Below are positions 23,585 through 31,768 of a stretch of 35,535 bases of DNA, piece by piece; position 1 is the first letter of the stretch; every line of letters starts with the position of its first letter. Position numbers and translations under genes: made by a program. Under the pieces are notes generated by a model. That model was given only the letters and a program-made list of their open reading frames with translations. It made no database searches and was not told the origin of the DNA. Origin of the DNA: Antribacter soli (GTDB taxonomy: Bacteria; Actinomycetota; Actinomycetes; Actinomycetales; Cellulomonadaceae); the NCBI RefSeq assembly GCF_021568775.1, contig NZ_JAKGSG010000014.1:1-35535 (forward strand). Direction: 5' to 3'.

Positions 23585-24595
23585 GTGCGGCCTGCCTCAG
23601 GTGAGGGTGGCGTCCAGCGCGTCGAAGTCACCTGCGGTATGCCTGCTGCGGAGCTCACCGCCCAGGCGTCGGACGAGGCTGTGCTGACGGTCACCGGCAC
23701 CGCGACGGAGACGGCGGACGGCTGGACCTTGCCTGTCGCGATCGTCTCGCAGGACGCGGTAGACCTCGGCAGGGAGCCGCGGCTGGCCTGGTTCCAGGAC
23801 GGCAGGCTCGTGGACCTCACGACCATGGATCATGACGGCGACCCCTACGCGAGCCTGGCGGGCGGTGGCCAGACCCTCTCCGCGGAAGCCACGGGCGACC
23901 ACCTGTGGGGCTGCGGCGACCTGGCCGACGTCTTCGACAACGACGCAGCCATCGGGTCTGCGCCCGAGCGGGTGGCGGTCCGGCCCGCCGGCACGTACGA
24001 CGTCGTCGCCGTGCTGCCGACCGGGCAGGGCGTCTTGCTGAGTGAGCCAGTGCCGCTGACGACGACAGTCTCGGCCGTAGCCCCCGCCTCGTTCCGCGAG
24101 GGCTTCGCTGACGACCGCCTCGCGTTCGGCGCCGATGTGACGTGCGGCATGCCCGTCACCGACCTTCCCGAGAGCGACGCCAGATTCACGGTCGACGTCG
24201 TGGTGAGCCCCTCTTTCGAGATGCCGCACTGGGAGCTGCCGATCCACGTGGCGAGCAGCGGGGGTGCTGGCGAAGGGGAACCGGTGTCGGCGGTGCTCCT
24301 GTGGGTACAGGACGGCGTCGTGATCGACCTCGGCACTCAGGACACGGGGTACGCCTCGGCCAACGAGTACGCGGCGGGCGGTCCGGTGCTGTCCGGTGGC
24401 TCGCTCGAGGACAACGCTGTCGGGTCGGCTGTCAGCACGTGCGTGCCGAACGCGGACGGCACGACGTTCCGCTCCTACCGGCCCGCAGGCGACTACGAGG
24501 TGATCCCGCTCGTGCGCATCGGGTACGGCGACGAGGTGCCGCTCGTCCTCGGCGACCCGGTCCAGGTGACTGTGGGCGAGCGCGGCAGGCCCTGA
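23585..24595 (+). CDS. Two-domain Cys protein, paralogue 3, lacking the membrane anchor
   Basis: A 336-residue homologue of the two upstream proteins. Both domains are present with all four cysteines: VTCGMPAAELTAQAS (C17), WGCGDLADVFD, VTCGMPVTDLPESD and STCVPNADG, and the closing RPAGDYEVIPLVRIGY. About 87 residues present in the others before the first CGMP (anchor and linker) are missing, and upstream DNA is only the terminator hairpin at 23511-23564. No ribosome site precedes GTG 23585, and no 35-bp promoter block is found. It is either a 5'-truncated relic or a cytosolic derivative read from an unseen start. The reading frame itself is intact, which argues for recent loss or continued use. 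Confidence 0.6.
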   Translation: MRPASGEGGVQRVEVTCGMPAAELTAQASDEAVLTVTGTATETADGWTLPVAIVSQDAVDLGREPRLAWFQDGRLVDLTTMDHDGDPYASLAGGGQTLSAEATGDHLWGCGDLADVFDNDAAIGSAPERVAVRPAGTYDVVAVLPTGQGVLLSEPVPLTTTVSAVAPASFREGFADDRLAFGADVTCGMPVTDLPESDARFTVDVVVSPSFEMPHWELPIHVASSGGAGEGEPVSAVLLWVQDGVVIDLGTQDTGYASANEYAAGGPVLSGGSLEDNAVGSAVSTCVPNADGTTFRSYRPAGDYEVIPLVRIGYGDEVPLVLGDPVQVTVGERGRP

Positions 24596-24604
24596 CCGGC
24601 CTGT

Positions 24605-25873
24605 TCAGCCGAGGGCGGCGTCCAGCGCCGTCCTGACCTCGGCGACCGCCTCGTCCACCGTGCCGCTCGACGTGTCGATCGTGACGTCCGCGTCCCCGGG
24701 CTCCTCGTAGGGGGACGAGATCCCCGTGAAGTCGGGGATCTCGCCCGCGCGGGCCTTGGCGTACATACCCTTGCGGTCGCGGGCCTCGCAGACCTCGAGC
24801 GGCGTGGCGACGTGTACCAGGAGGAACACCGCGCCCGTCTCCTCGGCCAGGGCGCGCACGTGCGCCCGGCTCGACGCGAACGGCGCGATGGGCGCGGCGA
24901 TCGCGATCCCGCCGTGCCTCGCGACGAGCGAGGCGACGTAGCCGATCCGCTCGATGTTGGTCTCCCGCCCCTCGCGGTCGAAACCCAGGCCCTTGGACAG
25001 GTGCTGGCGCACCGCGTCGCCGTCGAGCAGGGTCGTGGCGAGGCCGTCGTCCTCGAGCTGCTCGGCGAGCGCGCGCGCCACGGTGGACTTGCCCGACCCG
25101 GAGAAGCCGGTGAAGAACACGACGGCGCCGCGGTGGCGGGCGCCGCGCGCGGCGCGGAGCACCTCGGCTGCCGACGCCGGCGGGTAGAGCGCGGCGACCG
25201 CCTGGGCCTGGGTGTCGTCCAGGCCGGCGACCAGCGCCCGCAGCTCCTCGTCCCGCTGCCCGACGACGTCCGCCGTGCGCCCCGCGCCGTACGCCTGGGC
25301 GACGTCCTCGAGGGTGAGCCCGGGCGGGGGCGACGAGGGCCACGGAACCACGACGACCTCCGCCGGCGTGCCCGCGGACGGGGCGAGGGAGAGGGCGGAC
25401 CGCACGAGGCCCCCGGGCCCTACCTCCGAACCGTTCCGCCGGCGGCGAGAGACCGGGACCAGCAGGACGGTGCGGTCCGCCTCCGCGGACTCCCGGGCGA
25501 CGAAGGTCTGATCCACCCAGGTGGGCGCGGCGTTCACGATCAGGGCGACGACGTCCTCGGCATCCGCGAGCGCGGCCCGCACGTCGCGCGCCGGGCGGCG
25601 CAGCGCCGGGTCCCACTGGCGGCCGGTGCCCACGGGGAGGTGCCTGAGCTCCTCCAGCGACCACTCGCCGCCCGGGCCGGGGCTTTCGAGGCGGGCGAGC
25701 GGGGTGTTCTCCTGGTCCGTGAGGACCACGGCGACGGCCTCGCCTGGGGTGACCCGGCCGGCGTCGGGCAGAATTGCCGCGGCGAGTCGGTCGGGTTCGA
25801 GGCCGCCGCCGAGGGCGAGCTCGAGCAGGTCGAGGCGGTCGTCGCCGAGGACCTGCGCGGGCAGAGTGCTCAT
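24605..25873 (-). CDS. cysC: Adenylyl-sulfate kinase with an extra N-terminal domain
   Basis: A 422-residue protein. Residues 247-422 are a complete APS kinase that phosphorylates APS to PAPS: P-loop GFSGSGKST at 256-264, DGDAVRQHLSKGLGFDREGR, ETNIERIGYVA, IAPFASSR, KGMYAKARAGEIPDFTGISS. Typical CysC is about 200 residues. The 240-residue N-terminal part contains VVLTDQENTPLARLE and later DVAQAYGAGRTADVVG, which look like remnants of an ATP-sulfurylase PUA/catalytic fold, but no QxRN or HxGH active site is seen, so it is probably non-catalytic. ATG 25873 has TAGTGT 7 nt upstream. It is divergent from cysD-cysN, which supply APS. The kinase assignment is firm; the N-terminal assignment is tentative. 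Confidence 0.9.
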   Translation of the reverse strand: MSTLPAQVLGDDRLDLLELALGGGLEPDRLAAAILPDAGRVTPGEAVAVVLTDQENTPLARLESPGPGGEWSLEELRHLPVGTGRQWDPALRRPARDVRAALADAEDVVALIVNAAPTWVDQTFVARESAEADRTVLLVPVSRRRRNGSEVGPGGLVRSALSLAPSAGTPAEVVVVPWPSSPPPGLTLEDVAQAYGAGRTADVVGQRDEELRALVAGLDDTQAQAVAALYPPASAAEVLRAARGARHRGAVVFFTGFSGSGKSTVARALAEQLEDDGLATTLLDGDAVRQHLSKGLGFDREGRETNIERIGYVASLVARHGGIAIAAPIAPFASSRAHVRALAEETGAVFLLVHVATPLEVCEARDRKGMYAKARAGEIPDFTGISSPYEEPGDADVTIDTSSGTVDEAVAEVRTALDAALG

Positions 25874-25880
25874 ACAAGAG

Positions 25881-25886
25881 ACACTA
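25881..25886 (-). promoter_or_regulatory. -10 box of cysC (leaderless)
   Basis: TAGTGT on the minus strand, 7 nt before ATG 25873. No ribosome site is seen in front of the ATG, which supports a leaderless message. Confidence 0.5.
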
Positions 25887-25918
25887 GTCGCCCCGGTGCC
25901 CAGTCGCGGGCCCGTCGA

Positions 25919-25951
25919 AATCCCGAACGCTGGATGTCCGCGTTTCGGGAT
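25919..25951. promoter_or_regulatory. Imperfect palindrome between cysC and cysD, candidate operator
   Basis: ATCCCGAACGC at the left and GCGTTTCGGGAT at the right are complementary apart from one extra base, around about 9 nt. It lies about 46 nt before cysC and 73 nt before cysD, suitable for one regulator acting on both. It could also be an RNA hairpin on the cysD side. The regulator is unknown. Confidence 0.4.
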
Positions 25952-26023
25952 GCGGACGACAGCACCCTCGAAGCGAACGCATACTGGCCCAGTCGGAGAG
26001 CCAGTGAAGGGGAGGGATCCGTC

Positions 26024-26929
26024 GTGAGCGTCAGCCATGTGCTGAGCCAGCTGCGCAGCCTCGAGGCTGAGAGCATCCACATCATCCGCGAGGTCGTCGC
26101 GGAGATGCAGCGCCCCTGTCTGCTGTTCTCCGGCGGCAAGGACTCCATCGTGATGCTGCACCTGGCGGTCAAGGCGTTCGCGCCGGCGCGGGTGCCCTTC
26201 CCGATCATGCACGTGGACACGGGCCTGAACTTCCCGTCCGTGCTGGACTGCCGGGACCGGTGGGTGGACCGGCTCGGCGTGCAGATGGTCGTCGCCTCGG
26301 TGCAGGACGCGATCGACCGCGGCCTCGTGCGCGAGGAGCCGAACGGCTCCCGCAACCGGATCCAGACGCCGGTGCTGCTCGAGGCGGCCGAGAAGCAGGG
26401 CTTCGACGCGCTCTTCGGCGGCGGTCGCCGCGACGAGGAGAAGGCGCGGGCCAAGGAGCGGGTGTTCTCGTTCCGGGACGACTTCGGCCAGTGGGACCCC
26501 AAGAACCAGCGGCCGGAGATCTGGTCCCTGTACAACGGCCGGGTGCACCAGGGCGAGTCGATCCGGGTCTTCCCGCTGTCGAACTGGACCGAGCTGGACA
26601 TCTGGTCGTACATCGAGGCCGAGGCGATCGACATCCCGGACCTCTACTTCGCCGCGGAGCGGGAGGTGGTGGACCGCAGCGGGATGCTGTTCGCAGTCAA
26701 CGAGTTCACCCCGCTGCGTGACGGGGAGCAGGCGCAGGTGCGCAGCGTCCGCTACCGGACGGTGGGCGACGCGAACCTGACCGCCGCCGTGGAGTCCGCC
26801 GCCGGCACGCTGCGCGAGATCGTCGACGAGGTCGCCGCGGTGCGGCTGACCGAGCGGGGCGCCACGCGCGGCGACGACAAGGTGAGCGAGGCCGCGATGG
26901 AGGACCGCAAGAAGGAAGGGTACTTCTGA
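26024..26929 (+). CDS. cysD: Sulfate adenylyltransferase subunit 2
   Basis: A 301-residue ATP-sulfurylase catalytic subunit that makes APS from sulfate and ATP together with CysN. The PP-loop SGGKDS is at 36-41 after LRSLEAESIHIIREVVAE. Further signatures are HVDTGLNFPSVLDCRD, ALFGGGRRDEEKARAKERVFSFRD, FPLSNWTELDIWSYI and the C-terminal MEDRKKEGYF. GTG 26024 is chosen because GGGGAGG lies upstream and the family starts near this point. The stop overlaps the cysN ATG (TGATG). It forms an operon with cysN and is divergent from cysC, giving a full route from sulfate to PAPS. PAPS reductase is not in the window. Confidence 0.96.
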   Translation: MSVSHVLSQLRSLEAESIHIIREVVAEMQRPCLLFSGGKDSIVMLHLAVKAFAPARVPFPIMHVDTGLNFPSVLDCRDRWVDRLGVQMVVASVQDAIDRGLVREEPNGSRNRIQTPVLLEAAEKQGFDALFGGGRRDEEKARAKERVFSFRDDFGQWDPKNQRPEIWSLYNGRVHQGESIRVFPLSNWTELDIWSYIEAEAIDIPDLYFAAEREVVDRSGMLFAVNEFTPLRDGEQAQVRSVRYRTVGDANLTAAVESAAGTLREIVDEVAAVRLTERGATRGDDKVSEAAMEDRKKEGYF

Positions 26930-28239
26930 TGACCACCCTGACGGAGCCGGCGGACGCGCCCGAGGTACAGCGCACCGCCGACCTGCTGCGGTTCGCCACG
27001 GCCGGGTCGGTGGACGACGGCAAGAGCACCCTCATCGGCCGCCTGCTGTACGACAGCAAGTCGATCTTCGCCGACCAGCTCGAGTCCGTGGAGCGGGTGA
27101 GCAAGGACCGCGGCAACGACTATGCGGACCTGTCGCTGCTGACGGACGGCCTGCGTGCCGAGCGGGAGCAGGGCATCACGATCGACGTGGCGTACCGCTA
27201 CTTCGCGACGCCGCGGCGGAAGTTCATCATCGCGGACACCCCGGGCCACATCCAGTACACGCGGAACATGGTCACGGGCGCCTCGACGGCGGACGTCGCG
27301 CTGATCCTCGTCGACGCGCGCAAGGGCGTGCTGGAGCAGTCGCGCCGCCACGCGTACCTGGCCACGCTGCTCGGCGTGCCCCACGTGGTGGTCTGCGTGA
27401 ACAAGATGGACCTCGTCGACTGGTCCGAGGACGTCTACGAGGCGATCCGCGCGGAGTTCAGCGACTTCGCGGCCCGGCTGCGCGTCCCGGACCTGTCGTT
27501 CATCCCGATCTCCGCCCTGGCCGGCGACAACGTGGTGCACCGCAGCGAGAACATGCCGTGGTTCGACGGTTCGCCGCTGCTGTCGCACCTGGAGCGGCTG
27601 CACGTCGCCAGCGACCGCAACCTCGTCGACGTGCGGTTCCCGGTGCAGTACGTGATCCGCCCCCAGTCGCACGACGCGCGCGACTACCGCGGGTACGCGG
27701 GAACGGTCGCGTCCGGCGTCATGAAGCCGGGGGACCGCGTGCTCGCCCTGCCGTCGGGACTGGAGACCACGATCGCGTCGATCGAGACCGCCGAGGGGCC
27801 GGTGGACGAGGCGTTCCCGCCGATGTCCGTCACGGTCCGCCTGGCCGACGAGATCGACCTGTCCCGCGGCGACATGCTGTGCCGGCCGGCCAACACGCCC
27901 ACCGTCACCCAGGACCTCGACGCGCAGGTGTGCTGGATGGACGAGTCCGTGCCGCTCACGGTCGGGCGCAAGTACGCGATCAAGCACACCACGCGCTGGG
28001 CGCGGGCCATGGTCAAGGACATCGCGTACCGGATCGACGTCAACTCGGGTCACCGCGAGGAGGGGCCGGCCGAGATCCGGCTCAACGAGATCGCCCGGGT
28101 CCAGCTCCGCGTCACGCAGCCGCTGTTCGTCGACCCGTACCAGGCCAACCGGCAGACGGGGGCGTTCATCCTCGTGGACGAGGCGACGAACAAGACGGTC
28201 GCGGCGGGCATGATCGGCTCCCCGGCGCACGGGCACTGA
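26929..28239 (+). CDS. cysN: Sulfate adenylyltransferase subunit 1 (GTPase)
   Basis: A 436-residue GTPase subunit of ATP sulfurylase, coupling GTP hydrolysis to APS formation. The EF-Tu-like G domain shows GSVDDGKSTLIGRLLYDSK (26-33 for the P-loop), EREQGITIDVAYRYF, DTPGHIQYTRNM, and NKMDLVDW. Two beta-barrel domains follow (RGYAGTVASGVMKPGDRVLALP; then a domain ending with ANRQTGAFILVDEATNKTVAAGMI). Length fits a free-standing CysN; no CysC is fused to it, which agrees with the separate cysC gene next door. Translation is coupled to cysD by the TGATG overlap. A strong hairpin terminator begins 18 nt after its stop. Confidence 0.96.
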   Translation: MTTLTEPADAPEVQRTADLLRFATAGSVDDGKSTLIGRLLYDSKSIFADQLESVERVSKDRGNDYADLSLLTDGLRAEREQGITIDVAYRYFATPRRKFIIADTPGHIQYTRNMVTGASTADVALILVDARKGVLEQSRRHAYLATLLGVPHVVVCVNKMDLVDWSEDVYEAIRAEFSDFAARLRVPDLSFIPISALAGDNVVHRSENMPWFDGSPLLSHLERLHVASDRNLVDVRFPVQYVIRPQSHDARDYRGYAGTVASGVMKPGDRVLALPSGLETTIASIETAEGPVDEAFPPMSVTVRLADEIDLSRGDMLCRPANTPTVTQDLDAQVCWMDESVPLTVGRKYAIKHTTRWARAMVKDIAYRIDVNSGHREEGPAEIRLNEIARVQLRVTQPLFVDPYQANRQTGAFILVDEATNKTVAAGMIGSPAHGH

Positions 28240-28257
28240 CGGCCCTCTCCAGCCTGC

Positions 28258-28305
28258 CTGACGCCGAAGGTCACCTCCCGTAGGGGAGGTGACCTTCGGC
28301 GTCAG
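28258..28305. terminator. Bidirectional terminator between cysN and the DUF808 gene
   Basis: A perfect 22-bp stem (28258-28279 with 28284-28305) closed by the 4-nt loop GTAG, followed by ACAGCTTTCCTT. It stands midway between two convergent stop codons, so it can serve both transcripts. Confidence 0.92.
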
Positions 28306-28319
28306 ACAGCTTTCCTTCG

Positions 28320-29324
28320 TCAGTGATCCTCGCCCGTCGGCGTCTCGGCGGCGGGCACGCGCTCGACGTGCGCGTGGGTCCGCGGGTCGTCCTTCTTGCC
28401 GAAGGGCAGCAGGTGCATCACGGCGACGACGACGGCGCCCACCACGAGGCCCACGACCGCCGAGCACAGCGTGTTGAAGCACCAGGCGAGGAAGCCGCCG
28501 AACACCCCGGCGCCGTGGAGGATCTCCTCCTCCAGGTGGTGGACCCACTCGTACGGGGCGGGGATCCAGCCGGTGCCGTCGGCGCCCAGGTTGACGAGGA
28601 GGATGTGCCCGCCGACCCACAGCATCGCCACGGTGCCGACGACGGAGATGACGGTCAGCACCCTCGGCATCGCGGCGACCAGGCCGCGGCCGACGCCCTG
28701 CGCGGCCGGCGACTGGCGCTGGGCCAGCCGCAGGCCGACGTCGTCCATCTTCACGATCGCCGCCACGATGCCGTACACGATGATCGTGATGACGAACGCG
28801 ACCACCACGAGGATGGTGAGGCGGCTCCAGAAGCCCTCGTCGGCCACCTCGGCCAGCGCGATCACCATGATCTCGGCGGACAGGATGAGGTCGGTGCGGA
28901 TCGCGCCCCCGATCAGCATCTTCTCCGCCTCGGGGCTCACCTCGGTGGCGGGCACCTCCGCGTCGTGGTGGCCCGAGACCTTGTGCCAGATCTTCTCGGC
29001 GCCCTCGAAGGCCAGGTAGGTGCCACCGATCATGAGGATGATCGGCAGCGCCGCGGGGAGCCACTGGCTCAGGATCAGAGCCGCGGGGAGGATGAAGAGG
29101 AGCTTGTTGCGGATCGAGCCGATCGCGATCTTCTTGACGATCGGCAGCTCGCGCTTCGCGGCGACGCTCTGCAGGTACTGCGGCGTCACCGCCGTGTCGT
29201 CCACGACGACGCCCGCGGCCTTCGCCGTCGCCTTCCCGGCCGCGGCCCCCACGTCGTCGATCGACGCCGCGGCGAGCTTCGCCAGCGCCGCGATGTCGTC
29301 CAGCAGACCCATCAGGCCGCCCAT
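28320..29324 (-). CDS. DUF808 family membrane protein (YedI-like)
   Basis: A 334-residue inner-membrane protein. It opens MGGLMGLLDDIAALAKLAAASIDDV and has the DUF808 signatures DDTAVTPQYLQSVAAKRELPIVKKIAIGSIRNKLLF and GGTYLAFEGAEKIWHK, and RTDLILSAEIMVIALAEV. About six hydrophobic helices follow. The C-terminus is polar and His-rich (THAHVERVPAAETPTGEDH). ATG 29324 is preferred to GTG 29342 because GAGGTG stands 5 nt before it. TACAGT (29364-29369) is a likely -10 box. The family has no established function; transport has been proposed. It is convergent with cysN and shares its terminator. Confidence 0.9.
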   Translation of the reverse strand: MGGLMGLLDDIAALAKLAAASIDDVGAAAGKATAKAAGVVVDDTAVTPQYLQSVAAKRELPIVKKIAIGSIRNKLLFILPAALILSQWLPAALPIILMIGGTYLAFEGAEKIWHKVSGHHDAEVPATEVSPEAEKMLIGGAIRTDLILSAEIMVIALAEVADEGFWSRLTILVVVAFVITIIVYGIVAAIVKMDDVGLRLAQRQSPAAQGVGRGLVAAMPRVLTVISVVGTVAMLWVGGHILLVNLGADGTGWIPAPYEWVHHLEEEILHGAGVFGGFLAWCFNTLCSAVVGLVVGAVVVAVMHLLPFGKKDDPRTHAHVERVPAAETPTGEDH

Positions 29325-29363
29325 GAGGTCACCTCTTCCCACTCATGTGTGTCCATGGTCCGT

Positions 29364-29369
29364 ACTGTA
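29364..29369 (-). promoter_or_regulatory. -10 box of the DUF808 gene
   Basis: TACAGT on the minus strand, 39 nt before ATG 29324. It leaves a leader of about 30 nt that contains the ribosome site. Confidence 0.35.
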
Positions 29370-29441
29370 TGGCCCGCGCCCTGTGCCCTGCGCCGGTGAA
29401 CGGGAGCCGGGCACGTCCCGCGCTCCCCGGGCGGTGGATCG

Positions 29442-31712
29442 TCACGCTGCCGGGAACAGCCAGGGCGCCTGCGCGCGGAGCGCCGCCTCCAGCGACGGCG
29501 CCAGCGTCTGCACGTACGTGCCCGACAGGTGGTCGTCGTCGCGGTACGCCAGCACGTTGCCGACCACGGCCTCGCACGTCACCGGCCCGCAGATCGCGTC
29601 CGTGAGGTCCACGTGCACGGCCGACGCCGGGACGCCCGGCGTCGTCAGCGCGGGAGACACCGCCGCGAGCTGCTCGGCCCGGGGGCGGGAGCAGGCGGCG
29701 ACCGCGTCCGCCACCGTGCCGGCGGACGCGGCGCCGTCCCCGGCGCCGTGCGCGTCCAGGCAGTCCGGGACGCGCCAGGCGAAGCGCGGGTTGTCGCGCA
29801 TCGTCACCACCCGGACGCCCGCCGCGTCCAGCTCCTGCCATGCGGTGACCTGGCCGGGAATCACGGTCTCCGGCCGCCCGTCCTCGTAGGTGCGGGTTCC
29901 TTCGACCACGACCGCGTCCGGGCGCTCGGCGAGGACCCGGTCGAGGGCTGCCCGGCCCCAGGCGGCGCAGGCGTCCGACGCCGAAGAGCCCGCCGGGGCG
30001 CCCTCGGCGCCGCCGGCCCCGCCGGCAGGGCTCGTCACGCCGAGCCGGCAGCTGTGCTTGACCAGCACCGTCACCTCCCACCCGGCCTGCTCGGCGACGC
30101 CCGCGTACGCGTCCTCCCACGCCTGGAGGTGCGAGGCGCCCACGAGGAACACGCGTGCGGTCGGCTCGCCGTCGGCCGGGCCGGCGATGACGCACTCGAC
30201 GAGGGTGCCGTCGTCCTTGTCCGTCTGGGAGCAGTCGTCCAGGTGCGGCCGGTCCTTGGCGGCGAGGTGGGGCGCGGGGCGGAACGGTGCTGCCACGCCG
30301 GGGGCGGCGGGCTCCGACGCGGTCGGCCCGGCCCAGCCGTCGGCGAGCACCGCGGCGCCCGGGTGCGCGGCGGACGGCTGCCACAGAGCGCGCAGCTCGG
30401 CGGCGAAGCGGCGCTCCTGGGTGTCCGCCCAGGCGCTCGTCCCGCCGACGACGACGAGGCTCGCCACGGCGAGCCCGGCGAGCGCCGGCACGCCGCGGGC
30501 GGCGCCACGGCGTACCCAGCGCACCACGGGGTCCCCGACGAGCGCCGTGGTCGCCCACGCCAGCAGGACCGAGATCGCCAGGACCCCCGCGCCCGCCGCC
30601 GCCCCGGCACGCGGCGCACCCGACCACAGCAGCCAGAGCACGAGCACCGGCCAGTGCCACAGGTAGAGCGCGTAGGACACGTCGGCGAGCCAGCCCAGCA
30701 CGGGATGCTGCAGCGCCGGTCCGGACGCCCAGCGCGCGCCCGACCCGGCGCCGGCGAGCACCAGGAGTGCGCCGCCCACCGGGACGAGCGTCCACGGCCC
30801 GGGGAACACGCGGGCCCCGTCGACCAGGAAGCCGCACCCCGCGACCAGGACGAGCCCGGCCCAGCCGAGGCCCGCGCGGACGCCGTCGGAGAGCCGCGCG
30901 GCGAGGTGCGGCCGGTCCAGGACCAGGGCCGCGACGGCCCCCGCGCCGAGCTCCCAGAACCGCGTCCAGGTGCTGAGGTAGGCCGTCGGCTGGTCGGCGG
31001 AGGTGAGGTGCACGGCGTAGGCGAACGAGGCGAGGGTCGCGGCGCCCACGACGAGCGCGAGCAGCCGCGCAGGGGTGATGCGCGTGCGGCTGCGCCGCGC
31101 GAGCCGCTCGCCGACGACGACGCAGGCCAGCACGAGCAGGGGCCAGGCGGCGAAGAACTGACCCTGGACGGACAGCGACCAGAAGTGCTGCAGCGGGCTG
31201 GCCTGCGGCCCGGCCGCGCCGTACGCGAGCTGGGCGTCGATCAGCTCCCAGTTCTCCCGGAAGGCGGCCGAGGCGGCGACCTCACGCAGGATCTCGGGCA
31301 GCCGCGCCGGCGGTGCGAGGGCCCACGCTCCGACCGCGACGGCCGCCAGCACGACGAGCGCGGGCGGGGCGAGGCGGGCCAGGGTGCGGCCGTAGTGGTC
31401 GGCCAGGCGCAGGCGACCCGCCTCGGCCCGGCGCAGCAGCGAGCGGGTAACGAGGAAGCCGGACAGCGTGAGGAACACGTCGACCCCGCCGGAGACCCGC
31501 CCCGCGCCGAGCACGTGGAAGAGCACCACGAGAGTGAGGGCGAGGCCCCGCAGCCCGTCGATCTCGCCGATCCGTCCGGTGCCGGGCCCTCGCTCCTGCG
31601 ACGTGCCGCGGCCCGGCGCGAGTCCATCGCGGGTGGGCCTGCCCGCCTCGCGTGCCCCCGGGTCCCCGGTGTGCGCCGCGTCGGCGGAGGAGGCGGGGGC
31701 GGAGGCGGTCAC
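29442..31712 (-). CDS. OafA/YrhL-type acyltransferase fused to an SGNH domain
   Basis: A 756-residue membrane O-acyltransferase of the kind that acetylates cell-wall or surface glycans. Residues 1-47 are a polar cytosolic tail. Residues 48-420 are the acyltransferase-3 domain with about ten helices; it carries the R-x10-H motif (R55, H66) and SGGVDVFLTLSGFLVTR. From about 490 an extracytoplasmic SGNH-like domain follows: VFLVGASHLQAW with S527 and YRDDDHLS with D725 and H728 as the likely triad; the first block reads GASH rather than the common GDSH. The GTG start at 31712 is the first plausible one before the acyltransferase domain; its ribosome site is weak. It lies 56 bp downstream of the ggt gene on the same strand and may be co-transcribed. 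The acceptor glycan is unknown. Confidence 0.9.
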   Translation of the reverse strand: MTASAPASSADAAHTGDPGAREAGRPTRDGLAPGRGTSQERGPGTGRIGEIDGLRGLALTLVVLFHVLGAGRVSGGVDVFLTLSGFLVTRSLLRRAEAGRLRLADHYGRTLARLAPPALVVLAAVAVGAWALAPPARLPEILREVAASAAFRENWELIDAQLAYGAAGPQASPLQHFWSLSVQGQFFAAWPLLVLACVVVGERLARRSRTRITPARLLALVVGAATLASFAYAVHLTSADQPTAYLSTWTRFWELGAGAVAALVLDRPHLAARLSDGVRAGLGWAGLVLVAGCGFLVDGARVFPGPWTLVPVGGALLVLAGAGSGARWASGPALQHPVLGWLADVSYALYLWHWPVLVLWLLWSGAPRAGAAAGAGVLAISVLLAWATTALVGDPVVRWVRRGAARGVPALAGLAVASLVVVGGTSAWADTQERRFAAELRALWQPSAAHPGAAVLADGWAGPTASEPAAPGVAAPFRPAPHLAAKDRPHLDDCSQTDKDDGTLVECVIAGPADGEPTARVFLVGASHLQAWEDAYAGVAEQAGWEVTVLVKHSCRLGVTSPAGGAGGAEGAPAGSSASDACAAWGRAALDRVLAERPDAVVVEGTRTYEDGRPETVIPGQVTAWQELDAAGVRVVTMRDNPRFAWRVPDCLDAHGAGDGAASAGTVADAVAACSRPRAEQLAAVSPALTTPGVPASAVHVDLTDAICGPVTCEAVVGNVLAYRDDDHLSGTYVQTLAPSLEAALRAQAPWLFPAA

Positions 31713-31768
31713 GGTCGTCCAGGGTACGGCGTCGGACGGCGGTGCCGGGCGGGCGCGGGCGACGCGGG

